Shown here: positions 1-5,132 of the stretch, piece after piece | Layout: every line of letters starts with the position of its first letter | How positions within the stretch are numbered: position 1 is the stretch's first letter | Origin: Gammaproteobacteria bacterium | Lineage (GTDB): Bacteria > Pseudomonadota > Gammaproteobacteria > Eutrophobiales > Eutrophobiaceae | Direction: 5' to 3' | DNA: 5,762 nucleotides | NCBI GenBank assembly: GCA_016844485.1 | Contig: JAENIZ010000083.1 | Coordinates: 1-5,762, forward strand | Program-made: the position numbers and the translations under genes | Notes under the pieces: model-generated | Database searches by the model: none | Told to the model about the DNA's origin: nothing | Seen by the model: only the letters and a program-made list of their open reading frames with translations

Positions 1-33
1 AATTCAATCAGTCTCTAGTGATGGTATTATCTT

Positions 34-113
34 CCCTCACCCCAGCCCTCTCCCGGAAGGAGAGGGGGGTTCAGCCTCTTCCTTTGAGAGGCTGCGCGTT
101 GCGCAGGTGAGGG
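34..113. repeat. GC-rich multi-hairpin intergenic repeat (REP-like)
   Basis: The element is bounded by a perfect 8-bp inverted repeat, CCCTCACC (34-41) and GGTGAGGG (106-113). Inside are a perfect 8-bp hairpin CCCTCTCC/GGAGAGGG (46-53 with 59-66, 5-base loop), a second perfect 8-bp hairpin CAGCCTCT/AGAGGCTG (72-79 with 87-94, 7-base loop), and a third, CTGCGC/GCGCAG (92-97 with 101-106, 3-base loop). The third shares bases 92-94 with the second and base 106 with the outer stem, so these stems partly compete. The fold would be a closed stem carrying two or three arms. Sequences starting CCCTCACCCC and containing CCCTCTCCC are, as I recall, common dispersed intergenic repeats in proteobacterial genomes, so a mobile REP-type element is the likeliest identity. 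Copy number cannot be seen from one window. Confidence 0.65.
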
Positions 114-126
114 TATTCTTTATAAC
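99..126 (+). promoter_or_regulatory. Possible sigma-70 promoter for dnaX
   Basis: A good -10 hexamer, TATAAC (121-126, 5 of 6 matches to TATAAT), lies 16 bases after a weak -35 candidate, TTGCGC (99-104, 3 of 6). Transcription would begin near 133 and leave a leader of about 17 bases before the dnaX ATG at 150. The -35 candidate lies inside the right-hand hairpin of the 34-113 repeat. This is a pattern match only, and the weak -35 makes it tentative. The gene upstream is outside the window, so read-through from there is equally possible. Confidence 0.3.
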
Positions 127-149
127 TCCATATCGTTACGATCTGAATT

Positions 150-1742
150 ATGAGCTATCAAGTACTGGCAAGAAAATGGAGGCCGCGGTTCTTTCCAGAG
201 ATGGTCGGGCAGACGCATGTGCTGCAGGTCCTGACCAATGCGCTGGATAATAACCGCCTGCATCATGCCTATCTTTTTACCGGGACACGCGGGGTCGGCA
301 AGACCACGCTTGCGCGGATACTCGCCAAATGTCTGAACTGTGAGCAGGGTGTCAGCTCGAAACCTTGTGGTCAATGTTCTGCCTGCACCAGCATCGATGA
401 AGGCCGTTTTATTGACCTGATCGAAGTCGATGCGGCATCCCGTGCCAAGGTGGAAGAGACACGTGACCTGATGGATAACGTGCAATATGCACCGGCAATG
501 GGCCGTTACAAGGTATACCTGATCGATGAGGTGCATATGTTTTCCGGTCACAGCTTCAACGCCTTGCTGAAGACGCTGGAAGAACCACCCCCCCATGTAA
601 AATTTCTGCTGGCGACCACAGAGGCCAAGAAGATACCTGTTACGATCCTGTCACGTTGTCTGCAATTTAATCTGAAGCTTTTGAGTGTCCAACAAATCGA
701 ACAGCAACTTGCAAAGATCCTGGATGCAGAAGGAGTGGAAAGTGACCCCGCTTCACGGCATCTCATCGCTGTTGCCGCGGAAGGTAGTTTACGTGATGCC
801 CTGAGTTTGCTGGATCAAGCCATTTCCCACGGCGGAGGTTGCCTGCAGGAAACCCAGGTCAGGGCCATGCTGGGGACGATCGACAGCCTTGAACTTACGG
901 AATTACTCGATGCACTGATTACCGGTGATGCAAAGGGTGTGCTGGATCGCGTGGATCACATGGCGGAGCACGCGCCGGATTATGATGCCGTGCTGGTGGA
1001 ACTGCTCTCCATGTTGCAGAAAATTGCCGTATGCCAGTTGCTGGCTGGCGACACAGATAATCCGGATGAAGACCCAAAGATACAGGCGATGGCTGCGCGG
1101 ATCGGCAGCGAAGATGTGCAACTTTATTATCAGATGGGCCTGATGGGACGGCGTGATTTGTCGCTGGCACCTGATCCGCGTACCGGTTTTGAAATGACGT
1201 TAATCAGGATGCTGGCATTCAGACCTGCAACACCTGTATTACTTAATCAGACAAAAACAGTGACTTCCCCATCAGAGACAGCTGCAAAGAGAGCAGAAAC
1301 ACAAACATTACCGCAAGAAAACCGGAAAACTGAAGAGATCAGTGCGAATGGAATGACTAATCCTGATGACTGGCGCGATATTATAGACCAAATGGCATTG
1401 GCTGGTCTGGTCAAGGAAGTGGCCGGCCATTGCGTATTGAAAGAGCATACCAAAGAGAAAATCCATCTTGTATTATCACCTGCACAGGAACATCTCCTTA
1501 ATCATACACAGAAAGATCGTTTACATGCTGCATTGAAGACGCGATTCGGTGACAACATAAAAGTTATTATTACCGTTGAAGATCCCAATGCAGAGACGCC
1601 TGTGCAGAAGAAAGCACGTGAAGAGAAGGAAAGACAACTGACTGCAGAACAATCTCTGAATAGAGATCCAAATGTTAAAGCCCTGCAGGATATGTTTGGT
1701 GCAACACTGGATGTGAAATCCATTCGTCCTGACAGTAATTAG
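150..1742 (+). CDS. dnaX: DNA polymerase III subunit tau (clamp-loader ATPase)
   Basis: This is the ATPase subunit of the DNA polymerase III clamp loader, which loads the beta sliding clamp and ties the core polymerases together in the replisome. The N-terminus MSYQVLARKWRP is nearly identical to E. coli DnaX. Visible motifs are the Walker A GTRGVGKT (residues 45-52), zinc-binding cysteines C64, C73, C76 and C79, the Walker B region DEVH (126-129), the sensor-1 region ATT (155-157), the SRC arginine-finger motif (168-170) and the sensor-2 region GSLRDALS (212-219). Domain III runs to about residue 360. A short polar linker (about 365-403) leads to a tau-type C-terminal domain (404-530) ending SIRPDSN, where E. 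coli ends SIRPI; this domain binds the polymerase alpha subunit. The protein has 530 residues against 643 in E. coli, and most of the loss is in the linker, domain IV. The start has no clear Shine-Dalgarno sequence but fits the family exactly. It leads the dnaX-ybaB-recR cluster. Confidence 0.97.
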   Translation: MSYQVLARKWRPRFFPEMVGQTHVLQVLTNALDNNRLHHAYLFTGTRGVGKTTLARILAKCLNCEQGVSSKPCGQCSACTSIDEGRFIDLIEVDAASRAKVEETRDLMDNVQYAPAMGRYKVYLIDEVHMFSGHSFNALLKTLEEPPPHVKFLLATTEAKKIPVTILSRCLQFNLKLLSVQQIEQQLAKILDAEGVESDPASRHLIAVAAEGSLRDALSLLDQAISHGGGCLQETQVRAMLGTIDSLELTELLDALITGDAKGVLDRVDHMAEHAPDYDAVLVELLSMLQKIAVCQLLAGDTDNPDEDPKIQAMAARIGSEDVQLYYQMGLMGRRDLSLAPDPRTGFEMTLIRMLAFRPATPVLLNQTKTVTSPSETAAKRAETQTLPQENRKTEEISANGMTNPDDWRDIIDQMALAGLVKEVAGHCVLKEHTKEKIHLVLSPAQEHLLNHTQKDRLHAALKTRFGDNIKVIITVEDPNAETPVQKKAREEKERQLTAEQSLNRDPNVKALQDMFGATLDVKSIRPDSN

Positions 1743-1759
1743 TTTTTGACAAGAGGTAG

Positions 1760-2092
1760 ATGATTGAGATGAAAGCCGGATTTGAAAATATCATGAAGCA
1801 GGCGCAGAAGATGCAGGAGGATCTGCAAAAAGCCCAGAAAGAGATCGCAACTATGGAAGTGACCGGCGAATCAGGCGCCGGCCTGGTCAAAGTGACAATG
1901 ACCGGGCGGCATGATGTTAAACGAGTAAATATTGATCCCAGCTTGATGAGTGATGATAAAGAAATGCTTGAAGACCTGCTTGCCGCCGCCGTCAATGATG
2001 CCAACCGGCGTGTTGAACAAATGATGCAGGAAAAGATGTCCGGTCTGACCGCCGGGATGGGCCTGCCGGCAGGGATTAAATTGCCCTTCTGA
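1760..2092 (+). CDS. ybaB: YbaB/EbfC family nucleoid-associated protein
   Basis: This is a small dimeric DNA-binding protein of the YbaB/EbfC family, thought to act as a nucleoid-associated protein. Its gene commonly sits between dnaX and recR, as here. Its 110 residues match the family size (109 in E. coli). It shares the family core: MKQAQKMQ in the N-terminal helix (about residues 12-19), EVTGESGAGLVKV (33-45), IDPSLMSDDKEMLEDL (58-73), then a C-terminal helix and a tail ending LPAGIKLPF. It starts 17 bases after the dnaX stop, so co-transcription is likely. The start is uncertain. The only purine-rich site, AAGAGGT (1751-1757), is 2 bases before the ATG at 1760, which is too close, and 11 bases before a second in-frame ATG at 1769. 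The second start would give MKAGFENIMKQ and lose three residues. Comparison with E. coli does not settle the choice. Confidence 0.95.
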   Translation: MIEMKAGFENIMKQAQKMQEDLQKAQKEIATMEVTGESGAGLVKVTMTGRHDVKRVNIDPSLMSDDKEMLEDLLAAAVNDANRRVEQMMQEKMSGLTAGMGLPAGIKLPF

Positions 2093-2105
2093 TTGATTGC
2101 CATAA

Positions 2106-2699
2106 ATGTCTGAATCTTCGTACCTGGAAAAATTAATCAATGCCTTGCGCTGCATGCCTGGCATCGGCAAAAAATCAGCTCAGCGTATTGCCTATCATTT
2201 GCTGCAACGTGATCGCGATGGTGCGCGACAGCTGGCCGGGGCCCTGAATGATGCTATGGACAAAGTCGGTCATTGTGAGCGTTGCCGGACTTTCAGTGAA
2301 ACGAAGATTTGCCGTTTATGTTCAAGCCACAAACGTGATCCGTCGATGATCTGTATCGTTGAAAATCCGGCGGATGTTTATGCCATCCAAGAAGCCGATT
2401 ATCGGGGGCGTTATTTTGTTTTGATGGGGCACCTGTCGCCACTCGATGGTATCGGACCCGAAGATCTTGGCATAGACAAACTGGCTGCCTTGCTGGACGA
2501 GGGTGAAATCAAGGAAGTGATACTCGCAACCAATTCAACGGTGGAAGGCGAGGCCACGGCGCATTTTATCGGCGAGATGGTCAGAAAACGAAACCTCCGT
2601 GCGACACGCATCGCACATGGCATACCCATGGGGGGTGAACTTGAATATGTCAACAGCAGTACGATATCGCACGCACTTGCAGGACGGAGGGAAATATGA
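2106..2699 (+). CDS. recR: Recombination mediator protein RecR
   Basis: RecR works with RecO and RecF to load RecA onto SSB-coated gaps during recombinational repair. The 197 residues (E. coli has 201) show the whole family layout: an N-terminal helix-hairpin-helix DNA-binding region with MPGIGKKSAQRIA (17-29), a four-cysteine zinc finger (C57, C60, C69, C72), and a Toprim domain with IVENPAD (84-90), HLSPLDGIGP (109-118) and TVEGEAT (145-151). The C-terminal GGELEYV motif (176-182) is followed by HALAGR. Two residues differ from E. coli at motif positions: Ser144 in ATNSTVEG where E. coli has Pro, and Asn183 after GGELEYV where E. coli has Asp. The rest of each motif is intact, so the protein is probably functional. 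It starts 13 bases after ybaB and has no recognisable Shine-Dalgarno sequence, which suggests translation linked to upstream genes in the same transcript. Confidence 0.96.
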   Translation: MSESSYLEKLINALRCMPGIGKKSAQRIAYHLLQRDRDGARQLAGALNDAMDKVGHCERCRTFSETKICRLCSSHKRDPSMICIVENPADVYAIQEADYRGRYFVLMGHLSPLDGIGPEDLGIDKLAALLDEGEIKEVILATNSTVEGEATAHFIGEMVRKRNLRATRIAHGIPMGGELEYVNSSTISHALAGRREI

Positions 2700-2777
2700 T
2701 TATTCCATTCACTCTGTGCTTATTTAATATCTCCAGCTACCTTTTGACGGAAGGTTTCGCCTTGCCGATATGTAATT

Positions 2778-2927
2778 AGTGATTGGTAACTAGTTATTAG
2801 TAACAAATCACACGCCGCTCTTTGTCATCCTGACATCGCGGCATTTGTGCGGTCGCTCTTTGATATCCATATCATCGCGACATTCGTGCATCCGTGCACA
2901 TCATCCTGCACTTCATCACCAATCACT
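2778..2927. repeat. Repeat-rich segment bounded by a 10-bp inverted repeat
   Basis: AGTGATTGGT (2778-2787) and its perfect reverse complement ACCAATCACT (2918-2927) bracket a 150-base segment that ends one base before the cytochrome stop codon. The left copy also forms an imperfect local stem, GTGATTGGTAAC (2779-2790) with GTAACAAATCAC (2800-2811), 10 of 12 pairs. The octamer TCATCCTG occurs twice, at 2825-2832 and 2901-2908. The arrangement could be a decayed small non-autonomous mobile repeat or simply locally duplicated intergenic sequence. No flanking target duplication was recognised. Confidence 0.4.
2834..2889. repeat. Imperfect 17-bp direct repeat pair
   Basis: CATCGCGGCATTTGTGC (2834-2850) recurs as CATCGCGACATTCGTGC (2873-2889), with two mismatches and a 39-base offset. 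The second copy runs into a small hairpin, GTGCA/TGCAC (2886-2890 with 2895-2899). This suggests local duplication inside the gap. No function can be assigned. Confidence 0.5.
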
Positions 2928-2928
2928 C

Positions 2929-3213
2929 TCATTTAATTTCAAACAGGTAATACGTTGCATTTAAATAGGCGGTAACATCACTGATGTCCTCGTCTAACCA
3001 TGTCAGATCGTTGGCAAGTTCGCATTGCCGAATCTGTTTTTCGAGTTGTGCAAACGATTTGATCTTCCGATTATCGCGAATATAAATGTCAGGTGTATGA
3101 CAGCGCATACAGTTTTCTTCATGCAAGCGTTTGCCGTTATTCAGATCTTCACCTTGTACCAGTGCGGCTGCTGTTAGAATACCCAATCCCGTCAATGAAG
3201 AGATAAACTTCAT
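2929..3213 (-). CDS. Small periplasmic monohaem cytochrome c
   Basis: This is a 94-residue exported c-type cytochrome. Residues 1 to about 21 form a signal peptide (Lys2, then a hydrophobic stretch through LTAAALVQG), so the mature protein should be periplasmic and about 73 residues long. The haem site is C35-M-R-C38-H39, with His39 as the expected proximal ligand. No Met or His follows this motif, so the usual class I distal Met is missing. The remaining candidates are Cys64 (in RQCELAND), His31 or a tyrosine. The C-terminal helix DISDVTAYLNATYY (76-89) resembles the last helix of small class I cytochromes. I recall similar short cytochromes with a conserved Cys-Glu and a WxDEDxxDVxAYLN-like end in other proteobacteria, with no known role. 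The gene starts 9 bases after the protease stop and is probably its operon partner. Electron donor and acceptor are unknown. Confidence 0.88.
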   Translation of the reverse strand: MKFISSLTGLGILTAAALVQGEDLNNGKRLHEENCMRCHTPDIYIRDNRKIKSFAQLEKQIRQCELANDLTWLDEDISDVTAYLNATYYLFEIK

Positions 3214-3222
3214 TTGTTTTGT

Positions 3223-4467
3223 TCAGGCTGCTTTCGTTGAAAGATGTGCGATCCTGATGGGCGCAGGCGGGTGTGAATAATAAAATGCAGAATACAAGGG
3301 ATCGGGTGTCAGGGTGTTGGCATTTTCCTTGTAAAGTTTTACCAGCGCCTGAATCAAATGATGAGTCTGCGCCTGGGCCGCCGCAAAATCATCGGCCTCA
3401 AACTCATGCCTGCGCGAGATATGTGAAAACACGGGTTGCAGGAAAAATGTAAAAACAGGCGCTACCAGAACGAATAATAATAACGCAATGTAATTTGAAG
3501 GTTCAGTGATTCCCAGGCCGTGATAAAACCAGGGCATGTTGATCAACCAGCCAAGCAGCGCAAGCCCGGCAAAAAATACCAGCCCCAGAGTAATGATACG
3601 TTTGGTGGTGTGATTACACTTGAAATGGCCCAGTTCATGCGCGAGCACCGCTTCAATCTCATCCGGACTGAGTTCATCCATCAAGGTATCAAAAAATACA
3701 ATACGCTTGCTCGTCCCCATGCCTGCGAAATAGGCATTGCCATGAGTGGATCGTGTTGAACCGTCCATGACAAAAATGCCCTTGCTGGTGAACCCGTTCC
3801 GGGTGAGAAGATTCTCAATACGTTTACGTAATTGTTCATTTTGCAGGGGACGGAATTTATTGAACAAGGGAGCGATAAAGGAAGGGTAAACCCACATCAT
3901 TAACAGACTGAAAGCAAGCCACGTCAGCCAGACGTAGAACCACCACAGGGCACCGGCATTATTCATGATCCACAATACCAGCATGATTATCGGCGTGCCT
4001 ATCAACAGGAAGAGAATGGCATTCTTGATAAGGTCGGTGATAAACAGTTTTGGTGTGGATTTATTAAAACCAAAACGTTGTTCCAGTCTGAAAGTGCGAT
4101 AAATCGACATCGGCAGGTCCAGTATTGCAGTGATTACCATGCAGGAGATCAGTACGCCGGTGCCGGTAGGGATCTCATTTAAATCCAGGGTACGCCATGT
4201 GCTGTCAAGTAACTGCAATGCGCCACCCTGTGTCCAGATCAGTAAAAAGACTATGCCCAGAATCAGTTCAAACAAACCGGTTTTTACCTTGGCCTGTGTA
4301 TAGTCCGCGGCTTTTTGATGGGCTTCGAGCGGTATCTTGCCGTTGAAGGTTGCCGGGACAGCATTTCGGTTTTTTCGAACATGGGTGATATGCCGTTGTG
4401 TAAGTATCCATTGAGTGGAAACACTCAATACAATGGCAAAAAGGAAAATCCAGGTAAATTCATTCAT
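3223..4467 (-). CDS. M48 family Ste24-type membrane zinc metalloprotease
   Basis: This is an integral inner-membrane metallopeptidase of the Ste24/CAAX prenyl protease 1 type (family M48). Its 414 residues carry the zinc motif HELGH (277-281), where His277 and His281 bind zinc and Glu278 is catalytic. The third ligand should be Glu355 in RRHEFEADDFA (352-362). Other family landmarks are STRSTHGNAYFAGMG (237-251), SPDEIEAVLAHE before the zinc site, and YYSHPPAPIR (396-405) near the C-terminus. Hydrophobic segments at about 4-23, 64-82, 102-120, 148-168, 174-193, 290-308 and 325-344 fit the seven-helix Ste24 fold. Bacteria lack farnesylated CaaX substrates, so the natural target is probably misfolded or specific membrane proteins; this is inference. 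The start MNEFTW lies directly before the first membrane helix and has no clear Shine-Dalgarno sequence. The gene is divergent from orn and leads into the cytochrome gene. Confidence 0.93.
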   Translation of the reverse strand: MNEFTWIFLFAIVLSVSTQWILTQRHITHVRKNRNAVPATFNGKIPLEAHQKAADYTQAKVKTGLFELILGIVFLLIWTQGGALQLLDSTWRTLDLNEIPTGTGVLISCMVITAILDLPMSIYRTFRLEQRFGFNKSTPKLFITDLIKNAILFLLIGTPIIMLVLWIMNNAGALWWFYVWLTWLAFSLLMMWVYPSFIAPLFNKFRPLQNEQLRKRIENLLTRNGFTSKGIFVMDGSTRSTHGNAYFAGMGTSKRIVFFDTLMDELSPDEIEAVLAHELGHFKCNHTTKRIITLGLVFFAGLALLGWLINMPWFYHGLGITEPSNYIALLLFVLVAPVFTFFLQPVFSHISRRHEFEADDFAAAQAQTHHLIQALVKLYKENANTLTPDPLYSAFYYSHPPAPIRIAHLSTKAA

Positions 4468-4577
4468 ATTAATTTATGTATCAACATGTTCATGGTTTGA
4501 ATTGTGTTTACTCTATCAGATACTCCATATTATGGTTAGAATGATATCTGTAAAGCATAACAGGCGAATCTATATCT
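4468..4577. promoter_or_regulatory. Divergent promoter region between the M48 protease gene and orn
   Basis: This AT-rich 110-base region must contain the start signals of two opposite transcripts. On the minus strand, TTTACA (plus coordinates 4549-4554) and TAATAT (4527-4532) are separated by 16 bases and could serve the protease gene. On the plus strand, TTTACT (4507-4512) with TATTAT (4528-4533, spacing 15), or TAGAAT (4537-4542) alone, could serve orn. The two sets overlap, so they might compete for polymerase. All are by-eye matches. Confidence 0.35.
4517..4550. promoter_or_regulatory. Nested dyad in the divergent promoter region
   Basis: CAGATA (4517-4522) pairs with TATCTG (4545-4550), enclosing a second dyad CCATA-T-TATGG (4525-4535). 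The dyads cover the candidate -10 elements of both directions. This could be an operator for a dimeric regulator, or an AT-rich coincidence. No known binding consensus was recognised. Confidence 0.3.
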
Positions 4578-5123
4578 ATGGCTCAATCACCGGAAAATTT
4601 AATCTGGCTCGATCTGGAGATGACCGGTCTTGATACTGACAATGATTATATCATTGAGATTGCGACAATCATTACAGACAATCGGTTGAATATTCTCGAA
4701 GAGGGTCCTGCAGTTGCGATTCATCAGGATGACACAGTATTGCAGTCCATGGATGACTGGAACACCAAACAACATGCAAAATCAGGTCTTATTGACCGGG
4801 TCCGTAACAGCCGTTATACCACTGCCGATGCTGAACGGCTGACATTAGCGTTTGTTGAAAAGTTCGTTCCGCCTAAAATATCACCCATGTGCGGTAATAG
4901 TATCTGCCAGGATCGCCGTTTTCTGCACCGGCTGATGCCAAAACTTGAACAGTATTTTCATTACCGCAATCTCGACGTGAGTACTGTCAAGGAACTGGTA
5001 AAACGCTGGTATCCTGATAAGAAACAATTCGAAAAGGAATCGTCACACATCGCAATAGAGGATGTCCGGGATTCCATCAGCGAACTCAGGTTTTATCGGG
5101 AAAAATATATTAACTGCAGTTAA
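4578..5123 (+). CDS. orn: Oligoribonuclease (3'-5' exoribonuclease for nanoRNA)
   Basis: Orn is a cytoplasmic DEDDh-family exonuclease that finishes RNA decay by splitting very short RNAs, especially dinucleotides. In many gammaproteobacteria it also removes pGpG made from cyclic di-GMP. The 181 residues match E. coli Orn in size and along the full length. The catalytic residues are all visible: Asp12 and Glu14 in WLDLEMTGLD, Asp112 in GNSICQDRRF, His157 in SSHIAIEDVRDS, and Asp162. The stretch YFHYRNLDVSTVKEL (126-140) is the family motif preceding the C-terminal part. The start at 4578 gives MAQSPENLIWLDLEMTG, which aligns with E. coli. A modest purine-rich site, AGGCGA (4562-4567), lies 10 bases upstream and is one of only two Shine-Dalgarno candidates in the window. 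The downstream gene begins 9 bases after the stop, matching the orn-nnr order of many gammaproteobacteria. Confidence 0.97.
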   Translation: MAQSPENLIWLDLEMTGLDTDNDYIIEIATIITDNRLNILEEGPAVAIHQDDTVLQSMDDWNTKQHAKSGLIDRVRNSRYTTADAERLTLAFVEKFVPPKISPMCGNSICQDRRFLHRLMPKLEQYFHYRNLDVSTVKELVKRWYPDKKQFEKESSHIAIEDVRDSISELRFYREKYINCS

Positions 5124-5132
5124 TGTCCTGCC

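Larger units (their letters stand above)
2700..2928. other. Non-coding gap between convergent genes
   Basis: These 229 bases separate the recR stop from the stop of the minus-strand cytochrome gene. I see no coding frame, RNA gene or convincing terminator. Transcription from both sides should end here, but no strong stem followed by a T-run is present. From 2778 onward the gap is full of short inverted and direct repeats, described separately. Confidence 0.8.

Noticed and set aside
34..113. A tRNA or tRNA-like RNA, suggested by the cloverleaf-like fold
   Set aside because: The closing stem is 8 bp and the arms do not match tRNA spacing; no T-loop consensus, no D-loop GG and no identifiable anticodon loop. 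Strong similarity to dispersed intergenic repeats is a better explanation.
120..596. A 158-codon minus-strand open frame over the start of dnaX
   Set aside because: It is antisense to the most conserved part of dnaX and has no recognisable domain.
1251..1259. ACAAAAACA in dnaX as a -1 frameshift site
   Set aside because: In the reading frame the codons are ACA-AAA-ACA. The second tRNA could not re-pair after a -1 shift, and no strong stem follows at the right distance.
1675..2103. A 142-codon minus-strand open frame over ybaB
   Set aside because: It lies opposite the clearly conserved ybaB gene, has a serine- and cysteine-rich composition typical of antisense shadows, and shows no recognisable family.
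2739..2767. Rho-independent terminator after recR
   Set aside because: ACCTT/AAGGT (2739-2743 with 2751-2755) is only 5 bp and AT-rich, with three T after it. The alternative CGGAAGG stem (2748-2767) has a bulge and no T-run.
2886..2899. Terminator for the minus-strand cytochrome gene at GTGCA/TGCAC
   Set aside because: The stem is 5 bp and no T-run follows on either strand.
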